Shown one piece after another: positions 22,259 to 32,802 of a stretch of DNA of 64,000 nt (positions are counted from its first letter, which is position 1; the number at the start of each line of letters is the position of its first letter). Location: assembly GCF_019175385.1 (NCBI RefSeq), contig NC_083345.1:112206480-112270479 (forward strand), read 5' to 3'. The DNA comes from Lycium barbarum (lineage: Eukaryota; Streptophyta; Magnoliopsida; Solanales; Solanaceae). The notes under the pieces were generated by a model, which was not told the DNA's origin, ran no database searches, and saw nothing but the letters and a program-made list of their open reading frames with translations. A program made the position numbers and the translations under genes.

Positions 22259-22638
22259 AAGCGGATGTCACTTCTAAAAATTTCTTTTAAGCGGATCAAA
22301 TATTCAAGACCATCCTTGTGGGATCATTCTTGCAAATCATTCTCAGGGATGAAAACAAAATAAGATTGACAAAAACAAATATCCAAATGGTATTATAAGG
22401 AAGTAATAGTTCACCAACATAGGTACATAAGAGTCACTTAGAGTACAAGTAACATTTTCTGAACCTCCCCACCTCGGTTCCACTCACCCACCCAACTAAT
22501 TAAAAGAAAAGGATATTAAGATATATACACTGACAATTTAAAGATTCTTTTTAGATTATCAGTGTACTAGAATCATTAATAGCAGCCAGTTACAAGGTTA
22601 CTAATTAATTCATAGAGTTAAAGAAAAATCTCTAAGTT
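22259..22638. other. Spacer, 3' of PMEI
   Basis: Start of the unique segment between the two duplication arms. AT-rich. It contains the likely 3' UTR of the minus-strand PMEI gene; nothing else recognised. Confidence 0.5.
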
Positions 22639-23223
22639 CTATGAATTTTCTAAGCATTGTGGTCCAGTTGTTGCAAGCTTGTTGACTAAAGCAAGTGCAT
22701 TACTAGTGATATAACTAACATTTGTGACTCTGTTTAAGAGTAACTTAACCTGTTTTCTCCTTTTGTCTTCAAGTCCATCTAAGCAAGTGTCTTCATCAGT
22801 GAGAGCAGCACTTAGCCAAGTGGTCACATCTCCCATTTGGTCATTAAAAGTTTGGCTGCTAAGTTTTCTTAGCACCCCAAGTGAGTTGTGAAGATTGTCA
22901 AGTGCATCTTGCAAACATTCAACACAGTCTAAAATAGCAATTCTTCCTCTCCCTTTCGAGGAATTGTGTTTCCTCAATTTCAACAAGGATTGAGTGACAC
23001 CCTTGGCTTGACTTATTGTCACCGAGACCCCGGCCCGGGCCCACTTGCTAGGGTTGTCCTTGGCCGTGCTCGAGAATGATGTTAGCGAGTGGATGCAGAG
23101 GTCCTGGTATCGAGTCACACTGCATGCATCGCGAACATAACTTTCTCCTCCCTTATTCGAAGACGTCGTAGAACAAATTAGTGTAGTTAGCCATGCTAGG
23201 ACTAGCATAAATTTCCAAGTCAT
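22639..23223 (-). CDS. Pectin methylesterase inhibitor (PMEI) domain protein, intronless
   Basis: One exon, 194 aa. Residues 1-19 form a hydrophobic secretion signal (MTWKFMLVLAWLTTLICSTT region), so the protein probably goes to the cell wall. The PMEI domain follows: C34 and C43 (VRDACSVTRYQDLC), C100 (ILDCVECLQDALDNL) and C147 (ALTDEDTCLDGLE), the four cysteines that form two disulfides in the four-helix bundle, plus the usual late ALALVNKL helix. PMEIs bind pectin methylesterases and limit demethylesterification; some relatives (invertase inhibitors, '21 kDa protein' type) share the fold. The conserved DEDTC..GL is typical of the PMEI/21-kDa group. The gene lies alone in the 1.8-kb loop between the two FBT arms, in single copy. 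Confidence 0.92.
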   Translation of the reverse strand: MTWKFMLVLAWLTTLICSTTSSNKGGESYVRDACSVTRYQDLCIHSLTSFSSTAKDNPSKWARAGVSVTISQAKGVTQSLLKLRKHNSSKGRGRIAILDCVECLQDALDNLHNSLGVLRKLSSQTFNDQMGDVTTWLSAALTDEDTCLDGLEDKRRKQVKLLLNRVTNVSYITSNALALVNKLATTGPQCLENS

Positions 23224-24037
23224 GGATAAAACTAGAGAGAACTAATTGAAGCAAATAGAAAATGATAAACCAATTCTTATAAAGAACTTCATGAAATCCC
23301 CCTTTTAAAGAAATGATACATGGGTAACTAGGATAATAAAGTTGGGTAGCTTTATTTAAGGAGTTTGTTAATGAAGCAACAAAGGGATGAATACATTAAA
23401 TGAAAGCAATTGTCGTAGATAAGAGGGAATAGATCTTTGGAATAATGATGATCATGTTAAAAAGGCCAAAAGGAAGGTGAGGTTCACAGAGGAAAAGTTG
23501 TTTATGTCTATTTCTAACTACACTTTTTAAAAGTTGTTTAATTTCTAACCACACTTTCCTGGAAACTAAGGAAAGAAAAGGAAGTACAAGTAGGGGGAAA
23601 AAGATCAGATCAATTAAAAACTTCTTTTTTAACTGTTTGGCTACAGGAAAAATACTTTTCTTTTTTTACTTTCTTTTCCCTCTTAACCAACAGAAGGGAA
23701 AGTATACTTTCATTCTTTCCTCGTCCTTTCCTTTCCATTACTCTAGGTTCCAAACAAACTAGGGGGAGTTCTTGAAAAGGCATTCATCTTTAGAACATAA
23801 AGAAATAGAATAACAAGATAAGAAATTGTAGCAACTCTTCTGAGGGACCCCAAAAATAATGAAGCCGGATAGGTTAACAAATATAGTTAGCAGAAAGTAG
23901 AGCATCTTTGGGGTTTCATATAAACAATCCATTTCTACAGTTTCAAGCTCTATAGAAGAATTTACATATGCAATAAAAATTACATCCAATACTTGAAGAA
24001 AAAAATTGGGCATGAAATGATAAAAAGCATCAAGCTG
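23224..24037. other. PMEI upstream region
   Basis: AT-rich, 5' to the minus-strand PMEI gene and reaching the FBT copy 2 arm at 24038. An 84-aa minus-strand ORF at 23759-24013 has no recognisable domain and is not called. Confidence 0.5.
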
Positions 24038-25685
24038 AATGTGTGTGGATCACATTATTCTTATATAATCCATAAGAAGCAAGTGTCTTACAAGTTTACA
24101 GACAGTGTAATTTCTGTTGTCACATGCTTGCTGTCAATGTGACAAAAACTCGTAAAAATACAGAGAAAAATGAATCTTCTATCCAACAACTTTACCATCT
24201 AAACTAAACCAAAAAAATTATAATGGGCTGTGTCTAAAATTTGTAACCGGTAACTATTTCTGTAAGATTAGCTGAAGAACATGTATGACTCCCTATCTAT
24301 CCATGTTGTGAACCAGAGCGACAAGTTCAATTTTTTCATTCTGAGTTGCTGAGGTTTCAGTCGTTTCTTTTGAATCCGACACTTCATCAGGAAGGATTGA
24401 GGAGTTAGGATCACTTCTGGGAACCAAAAATAGTAAAAAAAGTGGAGTAATTCTCAAAATGTTCCTTATCAAAATGGATAGCCAGAGATTATGAAACTTA
24501 GTCCTTGTAATTTTGAAGACATGAAGCAACAATCCACCTCCCCATCTTGATGTAAGAAGTCCAAAATTGTCAATGGACATGAGCAAGGCGAAAAAGGTGC
24601 CTTCAATGCCAGGAGGACAGAGCTTGGAACTTAGAACAAGAAGCGGCATCCACTTTAGTCATCCAACCATTTGAAATACACTTGCATCTATCACCATGAA
24701 GAAATAATCGGGTATACCAAATTTCAAATTTAAACGCAAAACCAGCACCAAATCTAGCATTCCTGACAGACCAAATAGTAACTGAGTCCAAAAGAGCAGG
24801 TCTCGAAAAGAATGGTCTTTCAATCCATATTGGTATAGTATAGCCCCCAATAGCGCCCCAATGGAAGCTACCGCTGATATATATCCGATACTCTCCTGCA
24901 GGAAAAAAATGTTTACAAAATTTCACATTTCCATTGTGAGTTCCTTAACCAATAACGCCCAAAAAGTAAGCATAGTTAATAGAATTATCTCGTGTAGGCT
25001 TCTTTCTTTCCACATAGGAGAAGTTACACGAAATAGGAAGAAGGAAAAGTGCAATCAATCAGTTCAATCAACTTTTGCTATCCCCTGTTGAAGTGTGACT
25101 AAATCTCATCTTAAAGCTTAAGCTGTTAGAGAGAGCACTCTTTTATTTACTTAACATCCCCAAAAGAGCACAAAGAACTAACTTTAATTTGATCATAGGT
25201 TTTCGGATGCAGTTACAATATTGATGAGAAGTCAAAACAAGATGCCAAATGAAAAAATAGGAGAGCCTACTGTATGTATAGCTGATAAGGTAAGCAACAT
25301 TTGGCTCGGCATGTAAGCAGGTTAACTTCTTTGGTTTTGTCCTCATATCATTTGTCTGGTGTTGTTAGTTAGAGGATAGTAAGATATTTTTGAAATGCGT
25401 TATTAGTTTCCTTTGGCTAACGGTAAGTTAAAGGAATTTATTATTCTCAAATGTACTGGACTTGCACCTCTGAAAAATGTGGTCCTCCCTTTGAATCTGT
25501 TGCCCAGTAAAACATTCCTTCCTGGATATCTACACTCAGCGCAAAGGACAAGTACATATAAAGACATGGCCGCCAAACCTCCGGGCATTTCAAAGTATTC
25601 CACATAGCCTTGGCAGCATCAGTTAAGTTCTGGTTTACCTGAGGAAGGATTAAGATTTTAGAGACTGACCTATTCACAAAAAGTA

Positions 25686-26686
25686 TCATCATTTGGCAGA
25701 TATGGAAATCAAGGTGTAAGAGCAGATTTGAGAACTCTAGGATGTCATATAATGGCATAATCTTGATGATTAACCAGCAATTGAACTTAGTGACACACAA
25801 TCAGTTTCCCAGAATACCACCTTTTATGAAATGGTACCACTTTTATGATCTTATAGACAAAGCAAAGCCCGATATATCGGTTACCCCTGTCAAATGGTTT
25901 CCCCCTAGAGATGGATGGTTGAAATTGAATACAGATGGATGTTCTAAAGGGAATCCAGGCCTCAGTGGTGGTGGTGGTGTTATCAGAAATCATCAAGGAA
26001 AGCTTATCAGTGCCTTCTCCTCTCCTTTGGGATACATGACTAATAATCTCTCAGAAGCTACAGCGTTACAAACTGGTTTGAAGTGGTGCATAGACAATGC
26101 TATCAGGAAAATCGAAGTGGAAAGTGATTCCCTTATGCTGATTAAATGGATTCAAAACTTTGCTTCTATGCCTTGGAATCTTCAGATGGTGGTGATGGAT
26201 ATCAGAACTAGTTTGGAAAGCTTTGAAGATTTCAAGATTCAACATTGTTTTCGTGAAGCAAATAAAGTAGCAGACACTCTTGCTAATACAGGACTCGAAT
26301 GCAATCAAAATATGTAGTATACTGATTTCACACAGTTGCCGAGACAAGCTAAGGGGGAGTTCAACTTGGATAAACTCGGCCTCCCCTCTTTTCGGACTAA
26401 ACAGATCAAAAACTCTTTTAGCATAGATAGACAACTACAAAGACTTTATCTTTTTGATGTCCCTTAGGGAAGTGTATAGTTTCTACTGGGGAGTTTGTGT
26501 ATGAATTAACATCTCCCCCTTTCGCTGATATTTTGTGAACTTAAGTGCTAACCTACTACCATGGATAGGTTCGAGGCTGTTCCACCTTCCGTAGGAAAAG
26601 GAGTATGGGGAAACCTTAACTCCTTTCTTTTGTATGAAGTTTCAATAAATATATGCAGGTCCATGCTCAATGAGCACAGATGGACA

Positions 26687-26719
<33 letters not shown>
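25686..26719 (+). mobile_element. 5'-truncated LINE with RNase H domain and poly-A, in FBT copy 2 intron 3
   Basis: Inserted opposite to the host gene. It ends in 28 A's (26692-26719). The short repeat aaaaagta at both ends (25678-25685, 26715-26722) is the likely target duplication. The matching place in copy 1 (18395-18415) is uninterrupted, so insertion followed the gene duplication. Confidence 0.8.
25742..26317 (+). CDS. RNase H domain ORF of the LINE
   Basis: 191 codons, uninterrupted. From about residue 57: WLKLNTDGCSKGNPG (first catalytic Asp in TDG), NNLSEATALQ (Glu), VESDSLMLI (second Asp) and FREANKVADTLA (late His-position region and Asp). This is the plant RVT_3/RNase H type found at the 3' end of LINE polyproteins and as free-standing genes. 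All acidic catalytic positions appear kept. The protein is a fragment because the reverse transcriptase lies outside the truncated element, so the ATG at 25742 may be accidental. It could be expressed only by chance. Confidence 0.7.
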   Translation: MSYNGIILMINQQLNLVTHNQFPRIPPFMKWYHFYDLIDKAKPDISVTPVKWFPPRDGWLKLNTDGCSKGNPGLSGGGGVIRNHQGKLISAFSSPLGYMTNNLSEATALQTGLKWCIDNAIRKIEVESDSLMLIKWIQNFASMPWNLQMVVMDIRTSLESFEDFKIQHCFREANKVADTLANTGLECNQNM

Positions 26720-26722
<3 letters not shown>

Positions 26723-26984
26723 GTGAGATGAGATGTAAGTACCTGTTGATAAGCAAAGTTGTGTGTCTGAGATTCCTTGAGTAAAACTCCTACCAAAATG
26801 ATAAGCCCGGCTGGTATGGACAATAAGCCATACACCCACTTTTTTCAAAGAAAATGATTCAGAAGTAATCTACTATATTTAGAGATGGGATTTTTTCATT
26901 TTTGGCCTGTCAACCAAAATTAACTACGGGCACTAGCCAAACTATACAAAACATATGCATTGCTTATGCCTATTATATGTATAT

Positions 26985-27032
26985 TGATGTGTGTGTGTGT
27001 GTGTATACACACACACACACACATATATATAT
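26985..27032. repeat. (TG)n(CA)n(TA)n microsatellite, in FBT copy 2 intron 2
   Basis: About ten TG units, a short centre, then CA and TA units; self-complementary and able to form a hairpin. Confidence 0.9.
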
Positions 27033-27487
27033 ACATTTGCCAGCTATTAGTTTTCTGGGTGGTCCAAAAAAGTAATTATCCCATCACTAAACTTCCCATA
27101 ATAAATATTTCAAGTTGTTTAAATTATGGATAGAAAGCTAACCATAGGGCCAAGTAAGTGAACTAATATACCACTTAAAGAAAATCCCACTAGTGCCCCA
27201 ATTGAGGAACTCAAGGCACATAAGCTTTGCATATCAGCTGCGAGGGAAGGATGAGAACCGCTATTTTGCGCCACACATGCATCAACAGTCACGTCAGCAA
27301 TAGCAACCGCGGCACTTCCTGCTGTCAAGGAGAGCAGTGCAAGCACAATATGCAAGTTCTTGTGCAACGATAAGAACAGCATGGAGACAACTCCAAGACA
27401 ACCTGGAATCATTGAATATCATGCTTTGATAGAAGAACAGAAAAATTGCAAATATAGAAAAGAAACAATCAACAGAGAAGATATTAA

Positions 27488-27749
27488 GAGCCCGTTTGGA
27501 TTGGCTTATAAGTTGCTTATAAGCTGTTTTCAGCTTTTTTGAGTGTTTGGCTGGCCAGCTTAAAGTCATTTTGTGCTTAAAATAAGCTCAAAAAAATAAT
27601 TGAGCCCATTTGACTTAGCTTATCTAAAGCAGCTTATAAGCTGAAAACAGCTTATAAGCCAAAAAAAATAAGTTAGACTACCCCAACTTATTTTTTTTAG
27701 CTTATAAGCTGTTTGCAGCTTATAGGCATAAGCCCATCCAAACAGGCTC
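27488..27749. mobile_element. Tourist-like MITE with TAA duplication, in FBT copy 2 intron 1
   Basis: Starts gagcccgtttggattggctt and ends with the inverse terminus (gagcctgtttggat in reverse complement). Repeated internal motifs agcttataagct. Flanked by TAA at 27485-27487 and 27750-27752, as for PIF/Harbinger elements. Copy 1 lacks it. Confidence 0.85.
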
Positions 27750-28161
27750 TAAGTTAACTTTTTCATTGAGTTAACTTTTGTCTGCACGTCGATTGACTAA
27801 CCAAGTTATGCTAAGGTTGTCCAGAAAAACTGGCACGCCACACTTGAAATTCCATAATATTCAACCAATATTCACTTGGGGTGCAGGCACGTGGAAAAAG
27901 CACCATCAAGTGCAGAGGACAATTTTATCAATTTTTTGCATAAAATTCAGGAAGGGGAACTAATTCCTCGATTAAGTCGTTAGATACTTAAAGAATATGA
28001 GAAGCATCTACTCAAAGTGCAGAGAACCTAAACCAGAACCATAGCCTAAGAGTTTTCCATCAAAACACCAAGGGCCGTTCATACCACCTGCACTAACTAC
28101 AACTTAGAAGGCTGAGGAAGATTCCAATGAGCCAGTACTATCCGGATAACCTAAAAGTCAT

Positions 28162-28254
28162 TTTGCTCGGATTCTTCAAAAGTACCGCATAGTACATTTT
28201 TTGAGGATCCGACACTGGTGGGGTAACATTTTTGGAGTCTAAGCAACATAGGCT
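28162..28254. mobile_element. Short fold-back MITE, second copy
   Basis: ttgctcggattcttcaaaag at the left pairs with a right end reading ctatgttgcttagactccaa in reverse complement, with ggatcc near the centre. Same family as 5324-5443. Confidence 0.55.
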
Positions 28255-28637
28255 AAAAGTCCGCATGAATTTATATTCATGCATTCAGGATCCTTATTTA
28301 AATAGCATAAAACAAATTGAGGACACAAGTCTTATACATTCTGAAGAATAAACTAAAGATAAAACGAAGCTTCAGAATGTGTGGAAGCATTATCTATCAG
28401 CTTGTCTGTACTTACACACTACGACAATATTACAAAGATTATTAATCATACTACCATTTATAATTAATTAACCTGTTGAATTTACTACGCCTCAATCCCG
28501 AGCTCAGTTGTCCAATTTATGTTAAACAAATTAACTGTTGCTATAACTCCCCTGACTATGGAATTTCTTAGTCCTGACTCCTGATTATATACATATATTT
28601 GGTTCATACTAAATTATACGCATACATTATTATTACA

Positions 28638-28686
28638 CTTCCCACTTGTGGGATTACACTGGGAATGTGGTTGTTGTTGTTGTATT
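28638..28686 (+). mobile_element. TS-type SINE 3' end fragment
   Basis: cccacttgtgggattacact followed by gggaatgtgg and TTG repeats. Only the 3' end is present. Confidence 0.6.
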
Positions 28687-29535
28687 ATTATTATTACACT
28701 CCCATCCATATGCTCCAACTTCACCATAAATATATTTCTCCTTGGGTGATGAAATCAGCCTTTCCCTTGGACTGGAATATTAAATCTGCAATGAACTTCA
28801 CATATCGGACTAGATGGAAGGCTTTCTTGACTGCCAAAGGAATATATTCTCCCTTGTAACGCATGATTACCCATAGTTGCCGAAGTTCCATTGTCCTTTT
28901 GTTCCTTCAATCTTTTGATCGCCTTAGGGAATAGAAACTGATCGACCACTATATGCAACTATTGGAACTGATATTACTCCCTCAGTTTTAAATTACATTT
29001 TTAAACTGTAGCAGCGTTATAGAATATAAAATGGTTCACATGATGAGTGATTCATGCTTCACCAAATGGAAGTCACAGCATAAACTGATGGAAGCACTGG
29101 CACTCATACAAAAGAATGATGGGCCTGTGAATTGGTTCTAGAAAAACTTGCCTTTCACCCTGAAGAACCAACTTCAAGGCTTATGTTAGAAAAGATAGAG
29201 AAAGAAAAGAGAAAAAAAGACAAGAACTGAAGAAAGTGATGATGAGCAAAAGAGTACAATAAAAATGACACACCAACTTGTCTTGGACAAAGCTGATTAT
29301 TTGCATGTTCTTTCCTAAGGGGAAAAAACAAAAACCAATATTTCCTTTTAGCATGATAATGCCACCATTTGTTCCTACTTCTCCAAAAAACTCCACCCCA
29401 CCGAGTTTTACGACAAAACCAATCATTAAATCTTGTCAAACTTCTCAAATTTGATCTCCAACCGCAGGCCTCCTATCAAATCCAACCAACATAGCATACA
29501 ACTTGGTTTTATTCAAGTTGCATTATGTTTATGTT

Positions 29536-29737
29536 TTCGGGCTAGCTTGTGCACATCTCAACTATTACACAGGCTAGCTGCTACCTCGCACTAGCACAAC
29601 TTCAAGGTAACTCTACCCACTAAAACTTAGGCAGAATTGCAGACGGAAAGGTGTATTTTGTCTTTATGGGGATTCAAAACCTAGTTTCCAAGGTTTTCAC
29701 AAACTTCATTGACCGCGAGGGCACATCCTTGGGTGTT
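29536..29737 (-). mobile_element. tRNA-derived SINE, diverged (minus), in FBT copy 2 intron 1
   Basis: Same layout as the SINE at 18672 with more substitutions: gctagcttgtgcacatctca, ttcaaggtaactctacccac, and a B-box complement ggggattcaaaacctagttt. No poly-A/T tail is visible, so it is an old copy. Confidence 0.6.
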
Positions 29738-30584
29738 TCTCTTCCAAACAATAACACACAACAAAGCAAATATAGAAAGGTGCTCTATAGCTTTAAGATA
29801 TACTGATAAGTACTCTCTTTAGATGAAGAGATATTTATGTGCCAGTAGCATATTCTATGAGTTTCTTTCGTCTAATGACAGCTGAGGCTAAGAGCAGAGA
29901 AGTTTAGCTATAGTTCTCGAAAACATGTCACATCTGGATCTTATCCCTTGTACCAAGGTTCTCAGTTACTCGTGCGCCTAAGTCCTCTAAAAGTTTTCTT
30001 TCTTTATTGATAAGTTCACTTATAACATGAGGATTTTCCAGTTTTAGTAAGTAGTACTACAATATTATATGGACAGATACCAACAAGCTATCAGCCTAGA
30101 AACAACATTAACTACAGTTAAACTAACAGATAATCAAGAAACTTCTAAATCAGCAAGGAAACTAAATAGCAAAATGCATTGCAAGTTATACCCGCAAACA
30201 AGAAATAAGGTCTGCGACGATACCCCAAAATGGGAACAGCATCAGTGAGAAGACCCCACAGAGGCTTGACAATCCAAGGGATAGAAGTTATTCCTGAATA
30301 AACCTGAGATTCAGAAGGCTGAACTTTTTGAATATCCTTCATATAGTACTCTGTGCTTATGAGGGAAAAAGCTCCACCAAGTCCTTGGCTTATACCATAT
30401 ACAATTACCACACCAAACACAAAACTCCAATGCAATTCCTTAGCAAGCATTCTAAACCAGTTAAATGAAGCACAAACAAAACTACAGCTCCCATTATTAT
30501 GCTCACTTTCTTGCACTTCCTCCTCCTCACTATGAATAATTTGAAGTTTGGCTTCTTCCCCCATTACTCGCCAAAATCTGCAAA

Positions 30585-30790
30585 ATGGGATCCCAAAATA
30601 ACAACAAAACCAAGTTCAAGATTGGGTTTTTTTCAAGATTCTAGTACAAAAAATGTCTTGGAAAAGTCAACTTCCAAGCAAATGGGGATCACAATATGTA
30701 AAACCCAAGTTCAAGATTGGGTTTTTTCAAGATTCTAGTACAAAAATGTCTTGGAAAAGTCAATTTCCAAGAAAATGGGAATCTCTTGGA
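30585..30790. repeat. Two-unit tandem repeat upstream of FBT copy 2
   Basis: Units read aagttcaagattgggttttt, agattctagtacaaaaa and cttggaaaagtcaacttcca; the second unit repeats them. It is the counterpart of 15295-15520 and keeps the AGTCAA/TTGACT core. A second duplication further upstream (about 30885-31060, unit containing ctttatctgatctgaaag) occurs only in this copy. Confidence 0.75.
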
Positions 30791-31200
30791 CTTGTTTTTC
30801 CCATGGGGTTTTAAGAGAGTTCTTCCTAACTTAACTTTGACTACTTATGTTTCACTCAAATGGCAGTGAAGTAAACTTTATCTGAAAAAAGATTCAAACT
30901 TTATCTGATCTGAAAGTTTTGTTCTTTGCTAAATGCCAAGGTTGCCCAAGACCATAAATTATTCTTTCAAAAAAAGAAAAGACTCAAACTTTATCTGATC
31001 TGAAAGCTTTGTACTTTATCTGATCTGAAAGCTTTGTTCTTTGCTAAATGCCAAAAATGTCTCCAAGACCATTAATTATTCTTTCAACTTGCATATTGCT
31101 AGTACTAAATTACTCTCTCGTTTTGAGAAGGGTGAAAAAAAGGCAGATTCAAGAATGGTTATTGGTTACAAGTGATAGTTTCAAGGTAGCTAAGTTTTAA

Positions 31201-31546
31201 ACAAATCTTTGTTCACACTTCACATCAAACTGCTGTATATATATATTATTATTGGCTGTCACAAAAACTAGTACTCCTAGCATTTCAAACAAGGCTACGG
31301 CTACCAGCATTTTTTTTTTCCAGCTGGTTTGTCTTTTTCAATGTCCACGAGTAACTTTATAATCTCCTTAAGAATTGTGATTTGTAAGTACTTCCTTCGT
31401 CTCACGTGATATTCTTTTCTTTTTTTAGTCATTTTCAAAGAATGAAATCTTCTATATTTAGTAATAATTTAATTTTAAATTTATTTTTTTACGCGTAATG
31501 AAATAACTTCTAGTCACATAAATTTCTATAATTTATTTTAGGAGGT
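31201..31546. other. Intergenic
   Basis: AT-rich; a fragment near 31,390 (acttccttcgtctcacgtga) resembles a Stowaway-like end. No gene seen. Confidence 0.45.
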
Positions 31547-31945
31547 ATAGTCTGGAAGACCCCTGTACTTAATACTTTTTGACATTCCGGTGTTTGTACT
31601 TTCATGTTTGTCAACTGAACCCCTCTTCCCATCAAAACTGAGCATTTTAAACACTTCTCATCCTATGTGGCATTTGAGTCAGTTGTGCGTGTGATACACT
31701 CACTTTAGGTGAGTGAGGCCTTGCAAAAAGGCATTAACAGTCATTTTTTGGTATTTAAAAGCCTCCTTCTTCTCCAATCATTTAAACCACCATTGTTGAA
31801 CCGATTTTGAGCTCTATCCCATAATTTGACCTCCAAATTTCTTCCCCATTTATTTATTTTCTTTTCTGCATATGTTCTTCTTGTCCAGTGTTGTTTACAA
31901 GATGTTTTTTTTTTTGTTTAAGTCGATTTTCTTTTTCAAGAAATC

Positions 31946-32229
31946 ATGAAGGTACGTTTTTACTATTGTGGACTTGTTGCTGATCTGAAGATGTCCAAGA
32001 CACCAATCAATCCTGGAAGAAGGTTTTGGGCTGCCAAAGATATGCAAGTGGTAATGGATGTGGCTATTTTAGATGGGTCGATCCGGCTGATCCAATATGC
32101 GAAGAACAATACTACAACACATTAATGAACTCTACAAGTCTTGGTGGGGGAAGGCATGGAAGGTCGACCTGGTGCATAGCTGCCACAGTTGTGGTTATTG
32201 TTCTTTGGCTCTTTATCTTTTGTATGTAA
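31946..32229 (+). pseudogene. GRF-type zinc finger protein, frameshifted
   Basis: The first frame from ATG 31946 gives FYYCGLVADLKMSK then INPGRRFW. The continuation is in another frame: WGCQRYASGNGCGYFRWVDP, then ICEEQ. A 1-nt deletion at about 32,025 (tttggg-ctgcc) separates them. Together they form a zf-GRF domain (CxCG, GRRFWGC, C-GYFRWVD-C), although the first cysteine is Tyr here. A hydrophobic C-terminal tail follows (TVVVIVLWLFIFCM), a common layout in small plant GRF proteins. GRF domains bind nucleic acid. The ORF probably belongs to the surrounding MULE. As it stands it makes no intact protein. Confidence 0.7.
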
Positions 32230-32802
32230 GATAAGTAGTTCTAGTTAGTTTGTTTAGGCTTGTTATTTTCAGTTGGAAGGTAATATTAGTAGTATCTAAG
32301 ATTAGTAGTCTGCTAAGAACATGTGCCTAGTCTTGTCATGGAATGGAATTTTTTGTTGTTCAGGAATGTTATGAAAATGACAATGTCTAGTTTGAAACAT
32401 AAACCTTGAAATTAAGCATTACAACTGTCTTAAGCATTATAACTGTCTTAAGCATTACAATTGTCGGGCAAAATTAATTAACAAAATAGTTGGCTCTTAA
32501 AATTACCAAGTCTAGCATCTACTTTCAAACACTATTAATTGTTGTCTGGTGTGGTTTGAGTGTTTGTTGTAGGTTGAGTGCTTGTAGAAGAGTGTGCTCT
32601 TTTGACACTTTGTTCTTGTAGCTACCTTTGAGTAAGTGCAACTCCACCATTCCACCTCAGTCCATGTGGTTTGTAACCAAGATCAATGTTAGTGGGTACT
32701 GAACTAATTAATCCATCACTATGACCACTCTATCAGTTGTTCCAGTCTGAAATAAAAAGGATTGAGTTAGAGATGTTCAAAAGTTTCAAAAGAATGATGT
32801 CT

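Larger units (their letters stand above)
27753..29535. other. FBT copy 2 intron 1, non-coding
   Basis: Much longer than the matching copy 1 intron. Apart from the small repeats listed, nothing is recognised. ORFs of 60-97 codons here (28599, 29155, 29181) show no domain and lie inside the intron. Confidence 0.5.
24293..30564 (-). pseudogene. Folate-biopterin transporter family, copy 2, premature stop
   Basis: Exons on the minus strand: 30564-30192, 27402-27143, 26838-26743, 25638-25468 and 24895-24293. Sizes are 373, 260, 96, 171 and 603 nt, nearly the same as copy 1, with GT-AG at every intron. Exons 1-4 are open. In exon 5 the codon at 24661-24659 is TGA where copy 1 has CGC (Arg379, in [10 protein letters not shown]). 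Translation would end at 378 aa, removing the last 122 residues including final membrane segments. Beyond the TGA the frame stays open to the normal end, so the stop looks recent. Exon 3 begins TGG instead of GGG (Gly to Trp). Either a pseudogene or a truncated transporter. Read-through or an assembly error at one codon is the alternative. Confidence 0.85.
24038..31200 (-). repeat. Right arm of large inverted duplication (contains FBT copy 2)
   Basis: Reverse-complement partner of 14995-22258, without the Helitron, SINEs, LINE and Stowaway MITE of the left arm but with its own insertions (25686-26719, 27488-27749 and intron 1 expansion). The shared inner boundary is aatgtgtgtggatcacatta at 24038. 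Confidence 0.82.

Noticed and set aside
23759..24013. 84-codon minus-strand ORF with hydrophobic segments
   Set aside because: No recognisable motif or homologous support; sits in the PMEI upstream region.
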